Shown here: one piece after another, positions 22,950 through 35,109 of the stretch
Numbering within the stretch: the first letter of the stretch is position 1
How the letters are laid out: every line of letters starts with the position of its first letter
NCBI RefSeq assembly: GCF_036373705.1
Contig: NC_089863.1
Span: 34,680,227 to 34,744,226 of the forward strand
Origin: Amia ocellicauda
Taxonomy: Eukaryota; Chordata; Actinopteri; Amiiformes; Amiidae
Length of the DNA stretch: 64,000 nt
Direction: 5' to 3'
The notes under the pieces: model-generated
Told to the model about the DNA's origin: nothing
Databases searched by the model: none
Seen by the model: the letters and a program-made list of their open reading frames with translations, nothing else
Program-made: the position numbers and the translations under genes

Positions 22950-25900
22950 CTATGGTTTCTCTCCTGTGTGAATGCGCTTGTGTCTGTTCAGACTAAATGC
23001 ACAGGAGAGGCTCTTCCCACACTGGGTGCAACAGTATGGTCTCTCTCCCGTATGAATGTACTGGTGTTCGTTGAGGTGTGTTGCCCGAGAGAATCTCTTC
23101 CCACATTGGGCACAGCAGCACGGTTTCTCCCCTGTGTGAATGCGCTGGTGTCTGTTGAGGTGTGCCCTTTGCATGAAGCTTGTCCCACACTGGGCACAGG
23201 AGAATGGTCTCTCTCCTGTGTGACTGCGCTGGTGTGTATGAAGGTGCGTTACCTGAGAGAAGCTCTTCCCACAGCGGGCACAAGGGAATGGTTTCTCTCC
23301 TGTATGAGTGCGTCTGTGTCGGTAAAGGTTTGAAACTGTAATGAAGCGCTTTCCACACTGGGCACAGCAGTACGGTCTGTCTCCTGTGTGAGTGCGGTGC
23401 TGCCTAATAAACTCTGATGCCCCTGTGAGGCTCTTCCTATGCTGGGGCTGGTGACGGCGTCGCTGTTTTTCACGCCGCAGTGGGCTGGGTGAGGAGGAAG
23501 AGCTGGAGGAGTGAGGGGGTCTAGGGGGTCTGGGACGCAGCTGTCTATGCTGCGATGATGGGCTCTCCCCACTCACTGCACTGTCACTCCCCCCACTGAG
23601 CCCCGTCCTCAGGGCAGCAGACTCTGGGTCACTCTGTCCAGCTACAGAGATTTCAGGCCCCGGGTCACACTGTCCAGCTACAGGGAGCTCAGGCCCCGGG
23701 TCACAGACACTGTCTGTAATATTCTCAGTTTTGAGATTACAAAGTGGCTCTCTGAAGGGAGTCTGTGTTCTCGGCACCACTGTGTAAACACACTCCAGTG
23801 TGTCATCCTCTGTTTTGATGTGATCAGACAGAAGACTGGGCCCACAGAGTGTTCTGGTAGAGCCCGGCTCAGCACCAGCTGCACTGGGTCCACACACAGA
23901 TCCCAGAGACTGGATTCTGGAGAGACCCACAGTGTGGGTGGAGTCCAGATCAGGGTCGCTCTTTATGACCTTTGACCCTGCAGTGTCAGATGCCAGTGCC
24001 CCAAGTCCCTGTGCTGACACCTCAGTGTGTGGCTCTGCCATGTGGCCAGACTCCTGTCCCTTGAGCTCCTCCTCACTCACTCTGCTCCTGGGCTGCTCAC
24101 TCAGCCCCTGGTTGCCTTCAGTAGCTGTGGGCTCTGAGTCCTGCTTGAGACTGGAGCCTCTTTCCCCAGAGTCAGAGAGAGTGCTGGCCTCTACAGTTCC
24201 TGCGGGAGACGCATGCAAATGAAAATTACGAATTAGAAAGAGTGTGAAATCACTGACAAAAATACATCACAAAGGTCACAGGCAGAGATATTCAACAATC
24301 AATTTATTTTTGCAATGTTTGATTTGTATGGAGGGTAATCTGTGCCAAAAAAAATTAATAAATAAATAGGAAATAAAATAAATAAAAATATTTTGATTTC
24401 CTTTTAAACTATTTATTTATAATTTTGGCACCGATTACCCCCCATAGATTTCTGGTTGTTATTGATGATGAAAATGTATGTTAACTAAAAATCCTGCCTT
24501 CAATGCATGTGTATCACAATTGTTTTCAGAGGGATCTATGTTAGAAAATGTATGCTTTGCATGCTAGCAAAAAGGTATATATATGCAGATATATCGATAT
24601 AGTCCACAAAAAACCTGTGTTGGTGTTGGAGCATACATCTCTGCAATTTCAAAGGTACATTTATGTTATGCCACTAAAGTTGCCACTTTATGAGTTCTAA
24701 AGGGGGTTGATGTTGAGGTGGTCCAGTTATATAAATTCCTGGGGGTCCTCATTGACAAGAAACTGGACTGGGGCACTAACACTGCTGCCCTCTACAAGAA
24801 GGGAGAGAGTCGGTTGTTCTTTATGAGGAAGCTTAGATCTTTAAATGCATGTAGTAGGATGTTTTATCAGGGTTCTGGCTAGTGTCATTTTTGTATACTG
24901 CGTTGTGCTGGGGCAGGACATCAGTAAGAGGGATGCCAAAAGGCTGGATAAGCTGGTCAGGAAAGCTGGCTTTAGCTGTGGTGGACCTGAGCCTTGACCC
25001 TCTGGAGGGTCAGAGACTCCTAATGCCGAGGTGTGCCGCTGAGGAATTTAGGTGCTCTTTTATTCCAACCACAATACGATAATGCAGTGACTCTCTGGTA
25101 GCTTGAGGGTGATGTCATTGAGGATGATGATGTATTGCATTGTTTATGCTGATATTGGTGGTGTTTTTGTTGCTTGGTAGTGCTTTTAATGTATGGTTTA
25201 AATGTCGGCTGTTGCCTATATTGCGCGTGTATTTATTTGAACGAAAATTAATGTTTGTTTGTAATAAATGTCACCGTATTTAATCACATTCTGGTCTATA
25301 TCTTTCTGACGCATGATTTTCTGAAGTATTTAGAGCCTGGGCAAAGTATTACAATACAGAAACTATCTATACATTATATATTTATTTCACATATTATAAA
25401 ATCACGTAGTTTTTAAGCTGTCACTGCTTCTGCAACTGGCCCCACAATATGATACGAATTCCAATAGGATTCCCCCCTTTAATATCCTATAATAATTTAC
25501 AATAGAACCCCTAGGATTGGTTCCAAATTATGATAGATATTCCAATAGGATGCTTATAAGATTATTTTCTTGTTTTTGTGTTGATGCTGCTGTTCTCATC
25601 ACCGACATTGTAAAGGGCTCAGGCCGTCTCGTATAGCTGTAAAGACACGAATAAAGCGGCTCAATAATGAAAGGTTACCGGCGGCAGCTCCGCGGCTCTC
25701 TCTCTGCGCGCAGCTCCGCTCTGCCCTCCCGGCTCCTCGGCTCTTCACAGGCGGCCCGTCCGCTCCGGAGCTCCAGCCACACACAGCCAATTCCCCCGCC
25801 GTCAGGAGCTCCTGCAGCCTCCGTCTCAGCGCCTCGTTTTCCGCGTCCCTGCGTGTTATCTCCGCTCGGTGCTCCGACACCGTCTCTCCCACCGCCTTCC

Positions 25901-25979
25901 CGATCTCCCACAGGGCGGCTCTCATCAGCCCGGTCAGAGCCGAGGCCAGGCGGGAGTCCAGACACGCAGAGACGGACAT
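22950..25979 (-). CDS. C2H2 zinc-finger protein, two coding exons, finger array truncated by a premature stop
   Basis: Likely nuclear DNA-binding transcription regulator. Exon 1 is 25979-25679 (ATG at 25979, donor gtaacc). It encodes MSVSACLDSRLASAL and a heptad-rich stretch (EITRRDAENEALRRRLQEL), the coiled-coil N-terminus common in fish C2H2 proteins. Exon 2 starts at 24199 after cccgcag and is joined in phase 1. Total 1551 nt, 516 residues. Residues about 101-350 are acidic, Ser/Pro-rich linker. Then come a basic stretch (LRREKQRRRHQPQHRK) and five complete C-x2-C-x12-H-x3-H fingers, each with TGE(K/R)P linkers. After the fifth linker a TAG (22950-22952) stands where the next finger begins. 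The codons beyond still read YCAQCGKRFRR before an A/T run at 22905-22916, so a sixth finger is lost. The decayed paralogue at 12566 ends normally. The intron (24200-25678) holds a LINE fragment. Confidence 0.88.
24690..25135 (+). mobile_element. Non-LTR retrotransposon fragment (C-terminal RT region) in the zinc-finger intron
   Basis: Broken + frames read VDVEVVQLYKFLGVLIDKKLDWGTNT and, after a gap, YKKGESRLFFMRKLRSLN. This matches the post-palm/thumb region of fish LINE RTs (YKYLGV.LD.KLDW...KKGQSRL.FLR). Later frames are shifted. 5'-truncated; clade not assigned. Confidence 0.6.
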
Positions 25980-26100
25980 TTTAGTTCAATACAGACTGAA
26001 TATAAACCAATAAAAAGCGCCCGCGGTTGCCTCTCCTCTCAGCAACACACTGGTTTCCCTCGAATTGAACGGAAGCACAAGCCCCGCCCCTAACCCGGGC
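25980..26100 (-). promoter_or_regulatory. GC-rich promoter region of the zinc-finger gene
   Basis: Lies immediately upstream of the ATG at 25979. A GC box (gccccgcccc) sits at 26081-26090. The CpG-dense stretch continues into exon 1 (25680-25980), as in a CpG-island promoter. No TATA box is obvious. Confidence 0.45.
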
Positions 26101-27242
26101 ACTGCTCCACACAGTAGCAGATAGGGCACTTTCTACAGACTGGTGTCACAGGAGCACGTTAAGAGAAGCTCCATCTTTGAGGGGGATAGAGAAGCAGGAG
26201 TCCGTCTGCTGCAGTGCAATGCAGTGCAGTGAATACAGTTTCCAGCCGCCTTAAACAAGCCAAGAGCAAGTTTCTACAACACGCTGCTCCGAGCCGTGGG
26301 GTAAACCTGCGCCGGTGTTACGACGAATTCAGTGACCGCTGGGATGAATATGTCCTGGTGGATGTGCGCATGCGCCAACAGCAATCCCAGCTATCTGCCT
26401 ACGGGAGCGCGTCACTGCCAATAGCGCATGCGCACTGCTGCAAACAGCGAGTTCAGCGCTTTTGCACGGCGTATGGCTGTCTATGCAATTGCACATGCTG
26501 AATGGATTGTATCAAAACAACAGCATCTATACATATTGTCTATTGAGATGCGTATACATTAGTTACACTTACTATAGGATGTAAGTACATGTACTCTTAC
26601 TATAGGTTATCGAACTTTATATATATAGTTAACGTTGCACTTCTTAGTACTGACGTTAATCTGTATTTGATCTGCTCTTACTGTAAAATATGTATTTTGT
26701 GTAACTCGCCCCGGGTAAGTGTATTTGCTCATTAAAAAAGAGACGCAACGGATTTATGTAGGTAATTAAATTAAGTATTGTATGATGTAAGTTTATTTTC
26801 CACAGACCACAACAATCGCACTGAGACGCTCGTTTATATTCATTTCTTATTATACCACTTGTAAACGTATGTAGACATCATACACTTCAGCAACATAAAT
26901 GCAGTACGGTCTTCTAAATGTTTATTTATTTATTTATTTGTAAGTAATTTAATTCCTGACAGCTTTTCACAACTATCACACACACAGGTGAAGTAATAAC
27001 AGAAACCTTGAAATTTAGGAGATTATAACTGTGAATTATTTGCCATCTGAATGCACACTCAACCACTTTTGTGACTCTGGTCTGTATTTGCTGTCACTAA
27101 GGAAGGGGTCACCATTTTTTCCAAGGTGGACAGTTTTTTACAGCCACTGGACTGACTGGCACGCTGACATGCTTTTTGACACTGACACACTGATGAACTG
27201 ACACACTGACTGACACCCTCTCCCCCCCTCCATCCACTCTCA
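26101..27242. other. No gene seen
   Basis: Intergenic. CpG-rich to about 26460, then AT-rich. A (TTTA)n run occurs near 26923-26940, and a loose repeat of 'actgacacactg' near 27175-27215. No supported exon. Confidence 0.4.
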
Positions 27243-27245
27243 GTC

Positions 27246-28065
27246 ACAGAAAAATTGGACCCTGTTTCCCAAATTCTACAGGATGTACTGCATGCAGGCA
27301 GGCATAAAGAAAATCTGCATTGCCGTCATGAAAAACCTGCTGCCGCGTGCCGTGCCCATGCACAATAAATATGACCTCAAGGGCTCCACCTACAAGCGCC
27401 GTGCCTCAGCCGAGGAGCTGTTTCTGGAGACGGACGATAACACCCTGTGCAGGACCATCCAGCAGGACTGCTTGTAAAGGGGGGCGAGGGGGGCACACAG
27501 TGTGTGTGTAGTGGGTTTCTCTGTGTGCTTCTTTGTGTCCCTCTCTCCAGCCTGCTGGTGGGCTCAGCAGGAGCAGGGGGCCAGCGCAGGCAGTGGAGGG
27601 GGTGGTGACCCCAGACCATTAGATCCCAGAATCCATACAGGGGGAAGCCAGGGGCAGAGGCACCGTGGAGACAGATGTGGAGTGAGCGTGTGTGTTATGT
27701 AACATTGTTGTGTAGTGCTGTGTAACGGTGTTGTGAGTGTGTTGTGTAATGGTGTTGTATATTGCAGGGTGGGCGGTGTGGAAGAACAATCATCTTCAAT
27801 CAGGTTGGAACGTTTTTTGCAATGCCTTTATTTCATGTGACGTGAAGAACAGCAGTGAATCAAGAAGATCCCAAAGCTGCTCTGCTTTCATGTTTGTCAT
27901 ATTCTCCAAGATGCTCATCGAAAATAACAAACAGGGGTCAAACTACCTTCTGGCCTGGCTGTTGACTTGACCTTATCTTTCTTAAGTATACAGTATAACT
28001 TTACTTCCACAGCGGGATCCCGGGAATGCCAAGAGGGAGAGACTGCTCGTCTACCACTGACCATT
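27246..28065 (+). pseudogene. PIP5K-type phosphatidylinositol-4-phosphate 5-kinase, three decayed exons
   Basis: Block A (27246-27475) reads TLFPKFYRMYCMQAG, then VMKNLLPR and KYDLKGSTYKRRAS, the conserved kinase-domain stretch. It then jumps to FLETDDNTLCRTIQQDCL, skipping the usual acidic insert. Block B (about 27549-27680) begins LLVGSAG after an AG and ends ESIQGEARGRGTVETD, the family segment before the C-lobe, but has an in-frame TAG just before PESIQ. Block C (about 28012-28053) reads DPGNAKRERLLVY, then runs into a minisatellite. The segment encoding VLQSFKIMDYS is missing and no other exons are present. Three collinear pieces make homology secure; stops and gaps make function unlikely. 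Confidence 0.75.
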
Positions 28066-28175
28066 GTCCAATGACCATTGTCCACTCACAGACATTGACC
28101 ACTGTCCACTCACAGGCACTGACCACTGTCCACTGATCACTGTCCACTCACACTGACCACTGTCCACTCACACAG
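28060..28175. repeat. Minisatellite, about 19-22 bp unit
   Basis: Tandem units of tgaccactgtccactcaca with small length changes, starting exactly where the PIP5K-like homology ends. Confidence 0.8.
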
Positions 28176-28214
28176 GAACTAACTAGTCGGTCTCCCTGTG
28201 AGTGTGTGCGTGCG

Positions 28215-28425
28215 TGCGGAAAACAGGAGACACTTCTTTACACAGAGTAGTCACAATCTGGAACAAACTCCCCAGCGATGTGGTAGAAGCTGAAAGTTTG
28301 GGAACATTTAAAAATAGACTGGATAGGATCCTTGGATCACTTAGTTATTAATGGACACCAAATGAGGACAATGAGTCCAATGGCCTCCTCTCGTTTTGTA
28401 AAATTTCTTATGCTCTTATGTGTGT
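28215..28425 (+). mobile_element. CR1 3'-end fragment
   Basis: Matches the 3' tails at 10772-11018 and 12000-12300: 'aactccccagcgatgtggt', 'agactggataggatccttgg', 'aatggcctcctctcgttt', then a 'cttatgctcttatg' end. Only about 200 bp of the element is present. Confidence 0.8.
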
Positions 28426-29529
28426 AAGTGGGAGCACGTGGACCTGTGTAAATTGTATGTATGAGTGTGTTAGTGCATGTGTGTATGTGAATGTGTATGT
28501 TACTGTGTGTTTGTGTGTGCGTCTGGTATTGTTAGTGCATGTCTGGTATAGTCCCCCTGGAGATTTTTTTTTTTTTTAGTTTAAAATTCATAAACCCAGG
28601 GTCCCTGGGACACCCGGGTTTGAAGCCAAACTATTTCATAGGCATATAAATTGAAAAAATAATCATAATAATATGGAAACTAAATTAAATTAAATAAATA
28701 AAAAACACTAAGCTCACTCTAAACGTTTCCAATTCTCTCAAAACGTTTCTCTCAAATGTCATTATACAACGCTTTCAGCACAGCGTGCACGCCACGGCAC
28801 CTTGCAGGCGCACGCCCCATCCTGTCACACACAGACAAATCAAATGTATGTCTGAACTCCTCAAATCTTAATTCCCCCCCCTTATTTTATTCATTAAACT
28901 AGAACCCCTGGCCATATCAACATGGTAATACTAAATAAGTAAAATAATAAACGCCATTTTCGTGTCTATTTTATGTGGAGCTGAAATTAAACACAAACTC
29001 AGTTATACCAGTTATATTTATCAAGATATTTTACCATGAAGCTCCTACAGCTGATCTGCCTGCATGACGTTTCCAGATTCCTGGATTACTTCCTCACGGG
29101 TATATCTGGGACTGTAGATGCCTGGGGCTGATTATGTCTGTGTGTGTGTGTTGGGGGGGGGGGGTGGGTAGTTAATGTTACTGTGATTCCTACTATTAGA
29201 AAGCGGGAAATACTGATTTCCGGGTTCATGGGTCAGCCCCGCGCGGGAATGAGGGTGCCGTGATTGGGGGAGCCAGTCACGGGGCATGAGGGCATATATA
29301 GAGGCGCCCCGGCTCCACTAACAGAAGTAGCACAGGATTGATACAGATAGGTGTTGCTGCATTATGCAACAGGCTTTATTCTAAAAAATATATAAACATA
29401 TATATTGCATATAAACATCTCCGGGAAGTTGGACACTGGGTGAGACATTCTGGTCTGGGTCCAACGTGTCCCGAGTGGACAGGATTGACATACTCCTGAA
29501 AAACCCCTTATAGAACCAAAACATTTTTA
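28426..29529. other. No gene seen; simple repeats and a TATA-containing GC-rich patch
   Basis: TG-rich repeats lie at 28430-28530, poly-T at 28565-28577 and poly-G at 29154-29163. A GC-rich patch at 29225-29330 contains gcatatatagagg (about 29290), which resembles a TATA promoter or LTR promoter, but no transcript can be attached to it. Confidence 0.4.
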
Positions 29530-30395
29530 AGTAATACAGGTGGGCATGTTGGCCAGCCTCGACTTTAAATACAAGGGGACTGTATTGAGGCTGGTCAACA
29601 TCTATGCCCCCACTAGCCAGAGAGAGAGAGTCCTTTTTTTCCCTCAGCTATGCCCGCTCCTGATCAGCACCTTACCAGTTATCAGTTTCAAGTGATTTCA
29701 ACTGTGCCCTGAGGGATGTAGACCAGAATAAGCCCCGCAATGATAGATCCAGCAGGGAGTGGAGGACTTTGAACTCTGCGACGCAGGTCAGGACCTGGTC
29801 CCCTTGTTCACCTGGGTGAGTTCTTCTGGCTCCTCCTTCTCCAGGATAGATCTCGTCCTCCTCAGTAAGAAACTGGAGAAGACTGCCATGTCTTCAGAGG
29901 CGGTCTTCTTTTCAGACCACAGGCTCCTGACGACAGCGGTACTCATTCTGAGCACCCGGGAGTCAGGGCTTGGGGTCTGGAAGCTCAACACCTCTCTGCT
30001 CCATGACCCTCGTGTCGTAAAGATCTTTGGCAAACGCCTCGAGGAGTGGAGGACCCTGAGGGACCTTTTTGATTCTCCCAATGAGTGGTGGGAGATGGTT
30101 AAGGTTAGAACCAAGGGCTACTTCCTTCAGCTAGGGAAACAGAAAACTTGCGAGACTCTGGCGAGATATTCCCGTCTGAACACCGCCTCCAGCACCTGAG
30201 TCTGTTACAGCTCGGAGGCTTCGACCTAGCTGATGAAATGGCCCAGGTGAAACTGAGCCTCTCTGCCGTCTATAGGGAGGAACAAGAAAAGATCAAGGTC
30301 CTTAACAGGGTCCGTATCATGGAGGACGATGAGAAATGCATCCGCTTCTTCTTCAAGAAAACGAAGGAGAGGCAGCCTGCAATGTCCTCTATGAT
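29530..30395 (+). mobile_element. L1/Tx1-like LINE fragment (endonuclease C-terminus and linker)
   Basis: Broken frames read LRLVNIYAPTSQRER (endonuclease), then FSRIDLVLLSKKL and FFSDHRLLT in the open frame 29759-30199 (endonuclease C-terminal motifs with the catalytic SDH). Next comes the linker LAVYREEQEKIKVLNRVR-like and CIRFFFKKTKERQ, typical just ahead of the RT in L1/Tx1-type LINEs. The RT itself is absent; a TA run (30399-30419) and a Tc1 element follow. Confidence 0.6.
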
Positions 30396-30419
30396 CGACT
30401 ATATATATATATATATATA

Positions 30420-31978
30420 CACTCTTCAAAAAAATAAGGGAACACGTAATCATCACAGTATAACACCAAGCCAATTAAACTTCAGGGATATCAATCTGTC
30501 CAGTTAGGAAGCCTAAGCGATTGTGAATCAATGTCACCTGTTTTGGTGCAAATGAAAGTGACAGCAGGTGCACTGGAGGGGCAACAGGAAGATAACCCCC
30601 AAAAAGGGAATGGTTTTGCAGGTGGTGGCCACAGACAATTGCTCTCTCCTTATCCTTCCTGATTCTTCTCTAGTTTTGGGTTTTGCTTGTGTCCTTGTCA
30701 CTACTGGTAGCATGAGGCAGTACCTGCAGCCCATTCAGGTTGCATAGGTAGTCCAGCTCCTCCAGGATGACACATCCATATGTGCTGTCGCAAGAAGGTT
30801 TGCTGTGTCTCCCAGTACAGTCTCAAGAGCATGGAGGAGATACCAAGAGGCGGGCCGTTACACGAGGAGAGCTGGATAGGGCCGTAGAAGGGCATCAACC
30901 CAGCAGCAGGACGGGTATCTGCTCCTTTGTGCGAGGAGGAACAGGAGGAGCACTGCCAGAGCCCTACAAAATGACCTCCAGCGGGCTACTGGTGTGCATG
31001 TTTCTGACAAAACTTTCAGAAACAGACTCCATGAGGGTGGCATGAGGGCCCGACGTCCTCTAGTGGGACCTGTGCTCACAGCCCAGCACCGTGCTGCTTG
31101 ATTGGCATTCGCCAAAGAACAACACAATTGGCAGGTCCGCCATGAGAGCAGGAGAGATCAGGTTCACACTGAGCACATGTGATAGACGTGAAAGAGTCTG
31201 GAGACGCCATGGTGAACATTATGCTCCCTGTAACATCATCCAGTATGACCTGTTTGGTGGTGGGTCAGTGAAGGTCTGGGGAGGCATATCCTTGGAGGGT
31301 CGCACAGACCTCCATGTGCTAGCCAACAGTACCCTGACTGCTGTTAAGTACTGGGATTAAATCCTCAGACCCATCGTCAGACCTTACGCTGGTGCAGTGG
31401 GCCCTGCGTTCCTCCTGGTGCAGGACAATGCCCGGCCTCATGTGGCCAGAGTGTGTAGGCAGTTCCTGGTTGACGAAGGCATTGATGCCATTGACTGGCC
31501 CTCACGTTCCCCAGACCTGAATCCAATTGAGAACCTTTGGGACGTTATGTGTCGGTGCATCCGACGCTGCCAAGTAGCACCACAGACTGTCCAGGAGTTC
31601 ACTGATGCCCTGATCCAGGTCTGGGAGGAGATCCACCAGGACACCATCCGCCGTTTCATCAGGAGCATGCCCAGACGTTGTCGCGAGTGCATACAGGCAC
31701 GTGGGGGCCATACACACTACTGAGTCACATTATGAGTCAGTGTTATGAAATTCACTCAAGTAGGAACAGCCTGTGATTTCAATTGTTTACTTTAATTTTC
31801 GGTGCGAATTTGAACCCAGCCCTCAATCGGTTGCTGATGTCGGTTTCCATTGACCGTTGTTGTCATTTTGTTCTCAAAGAATTACAAAATGTACAGTAAA
31901 GATTTTGATCTTTAATATATTTCATTCATCGAGATCTGATGTGTGATTTAAATGTTCCCTTCATTTTTTTGAGAAGTG
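30420..31978 (+). mobile_element. Tc1-superfamily element with near-complete ends, transposase broken
   Basis: The terminal repeats are inverted: cactcttcaaaaaaataagggaac and, at the other end, gttcccttcatttttttgagaagtg. TA precedes the left end. The transposase is read in several frames; 31091-31360 (TLSTCDRRERVWRRHGE) and 31397-31723 are open. The second catalytic motif QDNARPH and the third [12 protein letters not shown] are present. The first (DES) is removed by a short deletion near 31140-31160. It is therefore dead. Confidence 0.85.
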
Positions 31979-32559
31979 CATATTTATATCAAGCTGTTGT
32001 GGTCCTCATAGTTCCTCCCTCAGTCTCCCTAACGATTTATCTATTGCAATTTGGGGTAGTGCAATATTAAGGATAATTGTGTTTAACTTTTTTTTTATCA
32101 ACTTATTTTAATGAATGCTTTTTGCACAAACAAAGTCTTGGGATTTATTTTTAGGAAAGTGTGAACACCAACCCAATCAAAAGAATCTGTGAATGTGTGT
32201 AGAAAACATGGATAACTTAATTTCTATATCCCTGACCTTCAGGTTGAGGTGTTACATAGCCCCTATGGTTATCTCTCGCTATCAGAGAAAACGGAAATGT
32301 CGTCATTTGCAGGAGACAGCGCTGAGACTGGGGCAGTGCTGTGTCAACATCTTCGGTTTTATTTTCAACAAAGCAATTGCAGACAGACATTGTTTTATGC
32401 CTTTCAATAATTGAATCAATTTGTAGAGCACGACACATTGACATTGCACAGATATACTACAGCAGGAAACATTTCTGTTCAATTCATCTCACTGCCTCCT
32501 GTGACCATACATGCCAATTCACCCATCTTGGTAGCTGGAATGATGCCCGATAAATAAAA
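31979..32559. other. No gene seen
   Basis: Spacer with short ORFs and no recognised motifs. Confidence 0.4.
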
Positions 32560-33080
32560 CTGACAGACATTGTAATATTGTTTTTTTATTGATGGAACAA
32601 AGCATGCAAAATGAAACATAACAATCCTCCCCAGCCAATAAACAGAACTAATATCACTGCTTTTCCTCGATTCTTTCTAACAGTTCAATAATTCAGTCCT
32701 GATTTGCAGAGACAGCTTTCATTTCCTTCTGCAGTTCAGTTTCCCCGCGTTCTCTTCTCCTCTCCCTCTGCTCGGATTTCCGACAGCGATCTTCCCTCTC
32801 TTGCTGTCACCATTCATTGGTTTCTGTGAGGGTCCTTTTTGCAGACTTGGTCTGCCTGTTCAGTCAGGAATGTCCCTGCTGTATCTCCACCAGGTGTCTT
32901 GGCTCTTCCTTGTTGTGGGATGTGTTGGGGGGGAGGCTGAAGTCTGCATGGCAGACACCGCTGATGCAGTGGTTGGGAAGAGACTGTTGAAGGGGCAGAT
33001 TGTGGCACAGACAGGTTTGTTGCCACAGTGGTCTCTTATGAGGGTAAACCCCTTGTGTCTTGCAGAGCAGACTAGCCATT
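32560..33080 (-). mobile_element. Possible PIF/Harbinger-type accessory ORF relic
   Basis: The minus frame (about 33026-32650) is Gln/Pro-rich, then an Arg/Glu-rich helix (REREDRCRKSEQRERRRER...ELLERIEEKQ). That layout is usual at the C-terminus of Myb/SANT-like accessory proteins of Harbinger elements. AATAAA on that strand lies near 32585. There are in-frame stops and the DNA-binding domain is not visible. The family assignment is a guess from composition. Confidence 0.25.
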
Positions 33081-33249
33081 GAATGGGAGGAGAATAGGTT
33101 ACACAACTGAAACTGTCTTTCGAGCTCGGCTGGAACAAAAACCAGCAGGTACTAAACCAGCAGTCGGTACTAAATTGAACATTTATCTGAACTGTCACCC
33201 CCAGGATCTGGAAACAGAGCAGATCTTACACAAAGACATCCACAATATA

Positions 33250-33994
33250 CAGCTCTGGAAAAAATTAAGAGACCACTGACCATTTTTCTTAAATCAGCAT
33301 CTCTACATGTATGGCAGCCATTCCATTCCAGTGTCTACTGAATGAGCTACTGATTAGGTGATCACCTGAACCAAATCTTATTTAACGAGGAATATAAAAA
33401 CCACTGCATCACTATCCTCTTGCAATAGGTGCTAGTAGTATCTCAAAAGCAATTGGAATAAAAAAACAAGGGTTCAATTCTGGCTTTACTGGCAGAGGGA
33501 TACAGTGAGTGTCGGGTGGCTTCCATCCTTACAATTTCAAAGACGATGGTTCATAAGAACAAGGTCAAGCAACAGACATTGGGGACAACAAAGTTACAGA
33601 CCGGCAGAGGACAAAAACGACTCTCCACTGACCGGGATGACCACCGACTCAATCGAATGTCACTCGACAACCAAAGGATGACAGCAAGTGACCTACAATA
33701 AGAATGGCAAACGGCAGCTGGGGTGAAGTGCACAGCGAGGATGGTTTGAAACAGGCTCCTACGGGAGCCCTTCATCAATGAGAAGCAAAGAGCCAGGCTG
33801 AGGTTTGCAAAAGACCATAAAGATTGGATAGTAGAGCACTGGAGTAAGGTCATCTTCTCTGATGAGTCCAATTTTCAGCTTTGCCCAACATCTGGTCATC
33901 TAATGGTTAGATGGAGACCTGGAGAGGCCTACAAGCCACATTGTCTCGCACCCACTGTGATGATTTGGGGGTGCTTCAGCAAGGCTGGTATTAA
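33250..33994 (+). mobile_element. Tc1-like element, 5' half only
   Basis: The end cagctctggaaaaaattaagag follows TA (33248-33249). Broken frames encode the N-terminal DNA-binding region (33516-33701) and the first catalytic motif VIFSDESNFQL, with VMIWGCFSKAG at 33955-33990. Sequence breaks off there; the second and third catalytic motifs and the right end are missing. The same terminal repeat makes up the 76-bp MITE at 50020-50095. Confidence 0.75.
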
Positions 33995-35109
33995 CTAATT
34001 CTATCAAACAAATACAAACTAAAACAGTAACGGTGGTGGAACCATCAGTGAGTTTTATTTCGGTGTGAGAATCCATCATGCGTTGGTGGTATACAAACTA
34101 ACCACAACCTCAGCTATTTAAACCCTTGTTGCCTAATTGGAACTGTTTAATACAGATTGTGTAATGTAATGACATTGAATTGACACACAATGTATCACAC
34201 TTGGGGATTGCATTCCATAATAAACATCTGTCCTGAACTTGTTCCCTCATATTGTTTCCTTTAATGTGTTTATTCCGTTCATTGTCTCATCGCCAGTCAT
34301 TTAGGTTACAGCTTTATTATACAGACACCTTTTCAGATGCTCTCTATGAACGCACACATGGGCTAAATGTGTTCGCCTGTAGAGTCTGTGCAGAATGATC
34401 CCAGTGAACGCACACTGTGTGTCGTCAACGCGCCCATTGGCCTCGTGGTGCAGCCCGATTGACCAATCACACAGGCGCTGTGTTGCCTATCCTCTACGGG
34501 ATCGCTGGAATTCTGCAGATCTGCACTGAACTGCAGGAATCTGCGCTACAGGGATGTGACCAATAATAGAATCAAAAAGTCGACTGATTCAGAATGCATT
34601 TGATTAGTTTCTTGTAATTTCTCCTAATTCGAGCCTGGCAGAATATAATTTATTGATTGATGGTTTTAATCATTTATTACTAGGTCTTATACATATTACA
34701 TTTTCACACTGCGTGGAAAAAAAAAGTGAATGAGAACAGAGAAGTAATTCTCCAGACGGCCCAGCAAAACTTCACAGTCAACGGTTATCAATATCGGGAA
34801 AAGTCCTGACTGTGATCGCCCAAAAGCTGGTTTCCAGGGAGATAAGGTCACATGCTGGAGTGCCGGCCCTGCACCTGGATTGCCAGACATTTTATTGAAC
34901 TATTTTCAGATTTTCATGTTTGAATTGTTAAACAGCTGTTTATGTTTTAAATATTTCGGTTTTCTTAAACTGTTATTTACACAACAGTAAAAACAGGAGT
35001 AAATAAAACAAGCTTTAAATCCAGATTTCTATATTCTTTTCTCTTATCAGCTTAGAAAATGTTGAGCAAAGCAACACAACTTTACACAACATAGGAAGGG
35101 TTTGAACAT
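33995..35109. other. No gene seen
   Basis: Contains several AATAAA hexamers and poly-A/T stretches but no supported exon or paired repeat. Confidence 0.4.

Noticed and set aside
22968-23358. Overlapping ORFs in other frames across the finger array
   Set aside because: Shadows created by the 84-bp periodic finger repeats.
25675-25965. 96-codon ORF overlapping the zinc-finger first exon
   Set aside because: Frame shadow in GC-rich DNA; the other frame has a coiled coil and joins the finger exon in phase.
29285-29340. TATA-containing GC-rich patch as a gene promoter
   Set aside because: No exon, splice donor or LTR partner could be attached; kept only as a note.
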